Source: Bacteroidota bacterium (GTDB taxonomy: Bacteria; Bacteroidota; Ignavibacteria; Tepidaquicellales; Tepidaquicellaceae). Taken from it: a DNA stretch of 7,884 nt. Location of the stretch: the NCBI GenBank assembly GCA_003519545.1, contig DOWN01000098.1, positions 1 to 7,884 on the forward strand. Reading direction: 5' to 3'. Below, piece after piece: positions 7,074 through 7,884 of this stretch. Numbering within the stretch: position 1 is the first letter of the stretch; the number at the start of each line of letters is the position of its first letter. The notes under the pieces were generated by a model that saw only the letters and a list, made by a program, of their open reading frames with translations, had not been told where the DNA came from and ran no database searches. The position numbers and the translations under genes were made by a program.

Positions 7074-7884
7074 TACTTAAGTAAATTATTCAATATTGAA
7101 TTTAAATTGGAATACTTAAATTTAAAATTATTGTCGGTTGCTTTTTTAGGAATGACTCTCTGTCCACCGGTTAAACTTTCGGCAAATTCTCCTACAATAA
7201 TTTTTAGAGCAAATCCTGGAATTATAAATAAACAGGGTTTCTTTAAAACTTTACCGAGTGTTTTTGAAAATTCTTTGTTGGTTACCGGTTCAGGTGATAC
7301 GGCATTTAATACGCCTGTTATATTTTTATTTTCCAGACAAAATAAAAATAATTCTGTCAGGTCATCAATGTGGATAACGGACATATATTGGCTTCCGGGG
7401 GAGATATAACCACCGGCATAAAATTTAAACGGTTTGATTAATTCTTTTAATGCACCGTTATTTTTTTCAAGTACAATTCCGGTTCTGAAGATTACAGTTC
7501 TAATATTTAATTTCTCTGATTCTTTTGCGGCATTTTCCCAGTCAACTACTAATCTTGCAAGGAAATCAATTCCCTGAGTCGAACTTTCGTCGAGAATTTC
7601 ATCATATCTGTTTCCATAAAATCCTACACCTGAAATTGAAATAAAACATTCAGGTTTATTTTTCATAGCCGACATAACATCAACTAATTGTCTTGTTGAA
7701 TTAATCCTGCTGTCATATAACAATTTTTTAAATTCCTCATTCCATCTTTTTTCCGAAACATTAACCCCTGATAAATTTATAATACCGTATGAACTTTCTA
7801 TTTGGGTTGTGAGTTGCTGTAGGTCTGAATTTTCGTCGCAGTAAACAGGCTCTCTGTTTTTAGAGTTGCAATCCGGCACGGACA
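7073..7884 (-). CDS. TIGR01777/YfcH-type NAD-dependent epimerase-like protein, N-terminus cut by window edge
   Basis: The C-terminal 269 or so residues of an extended SDR protein are present, from the window edge to TAA at 7075-7073. Family landmarks appear in order: GIINLSGVNVSEKRW, then DSRINSTRQLV, ISGVGFYGNR (usually SAVGYYG), DFLARLVVDWENAA, VIFRTGIVLEKNNGALKEL, GGYISPGSQYMSVIHIDDL, GVLNAVSPEPVTNKEF and the end region GGQRVIPKKA. Family members are about 300 residues and begin with a GxxGxxG Rossmann motif; that part, about 30 residues, is missing because the gene runs off the window. An apparent GTG start at 7879-7877 is therefore almost certainly an internal Val codon, since the frame stays open upstream of it. 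The family's substrate is poorly defined; in cyanobacteria and plants related proteins were named after SulA. It overlaps the kinase ATG by one base and likely shares its mRNA. Confidence 0.9.
   Translation of the reverse strand, partial: SVPDCNSKNREPVYCDENSDLQQLTTQIESSYGIINLSGVNVSEKRWNEEFKKLLYDSRINSTRQLVDVMSAMKNKPECFISISGVGFYGNRYDEILDESSTQGIDFLARLVVDWENAAKESEKLNIRTVIFRTGIVLEKNNGALKELIKPFKFYAGGYISPGSQYMSVIHIDDLTELFLFCLENKNITGVLNAVSPEPVTNKEFSKTLGKVLKKPCLFIIPGFALKIIVGEFAESLTGGQRVIPKKATDNNFKFKYSNLNSILNNLLK

Noticed and set aside
7107..7409. Plus-strand 100-codon frame inside the epimerase gene
   Set aside because: It lies antisense to strongly conserved family motifs and shows no recognisable protein pattern; a shadow frame.
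7877..7879. GTG as the true start of the epimerase-like gene
   Set aside because: The frame stays open to the window edge and the family's Rossmann GxxGxxG N-terminus is missing, so this is an internal Val codon.

Overview
The window is AT-rich (roughly two thirds A+T by eye) and tightly packed with genes. It most likely comes from the Bacteroidota/Chlorobiota lineage, possibly Ignavibacteria. This is an inference from protein style (a TolC–HlyD–MacB-type operon with two permeases, and an APH-type kinase of the kind seen in that lineage) and from starts that lack clear Shine-Dalgarno sequences. No rRNA or tRNA marker is present to confirm it.

Left edge (1-83, minus strand): the first 27 codons of a 6-pyruvoyl-tetrahydropterin synthase/QueD-type gene run off the window. 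A 136-base divergent intergenic region (84-219) separates it from a large plus-strand operon.

Centre (220-6140, plus strand): a complete five-gene export operon. In order it encodes a TolC-like outer-membrane channel, an HlyD/MacA-like periplasmic adaptor, a MacB/LolD-type ABC ATPase, and two different MacB/FtsX-fold permeases. Gaps are 13 bases or less and one junction is a 1-base TGATG overlap. Together they would form a tripartite pump in which one ATPase drives a probable permease heterodimer, the adaptor bridges the periplasm and the TolC protein opens the outer membrane. The substrate cannot be read from the sequence: a drug, lipid, peptide or lipoprotein are all possible. No regulator is encoded in the window.

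Right side (6060-7884, minus strand): a convergent two-gene unit. The upstream gene encodes a TIGR01777/YfcH-type NAD-dependent epimerase-like protein whose N-terminus lies beyond the window. It is joined by a TAATG stop-start overlap to an APH-fold small-molecule kinase, probably a sugar kinase related to AmgK. The kinase frame ends inside the last permease gene, giving an 81-base tail-to-tail coding overlap. There is no mobile element, CRISPR array or RNA gene, and no stretch above 300 bases lacks a gene. I see no clearly novel system. The points most worth a second look are the two-permease pump, the antisense gene overlap, the QueD fragment at the edge, and the kinase motif with Tyr in place of His.
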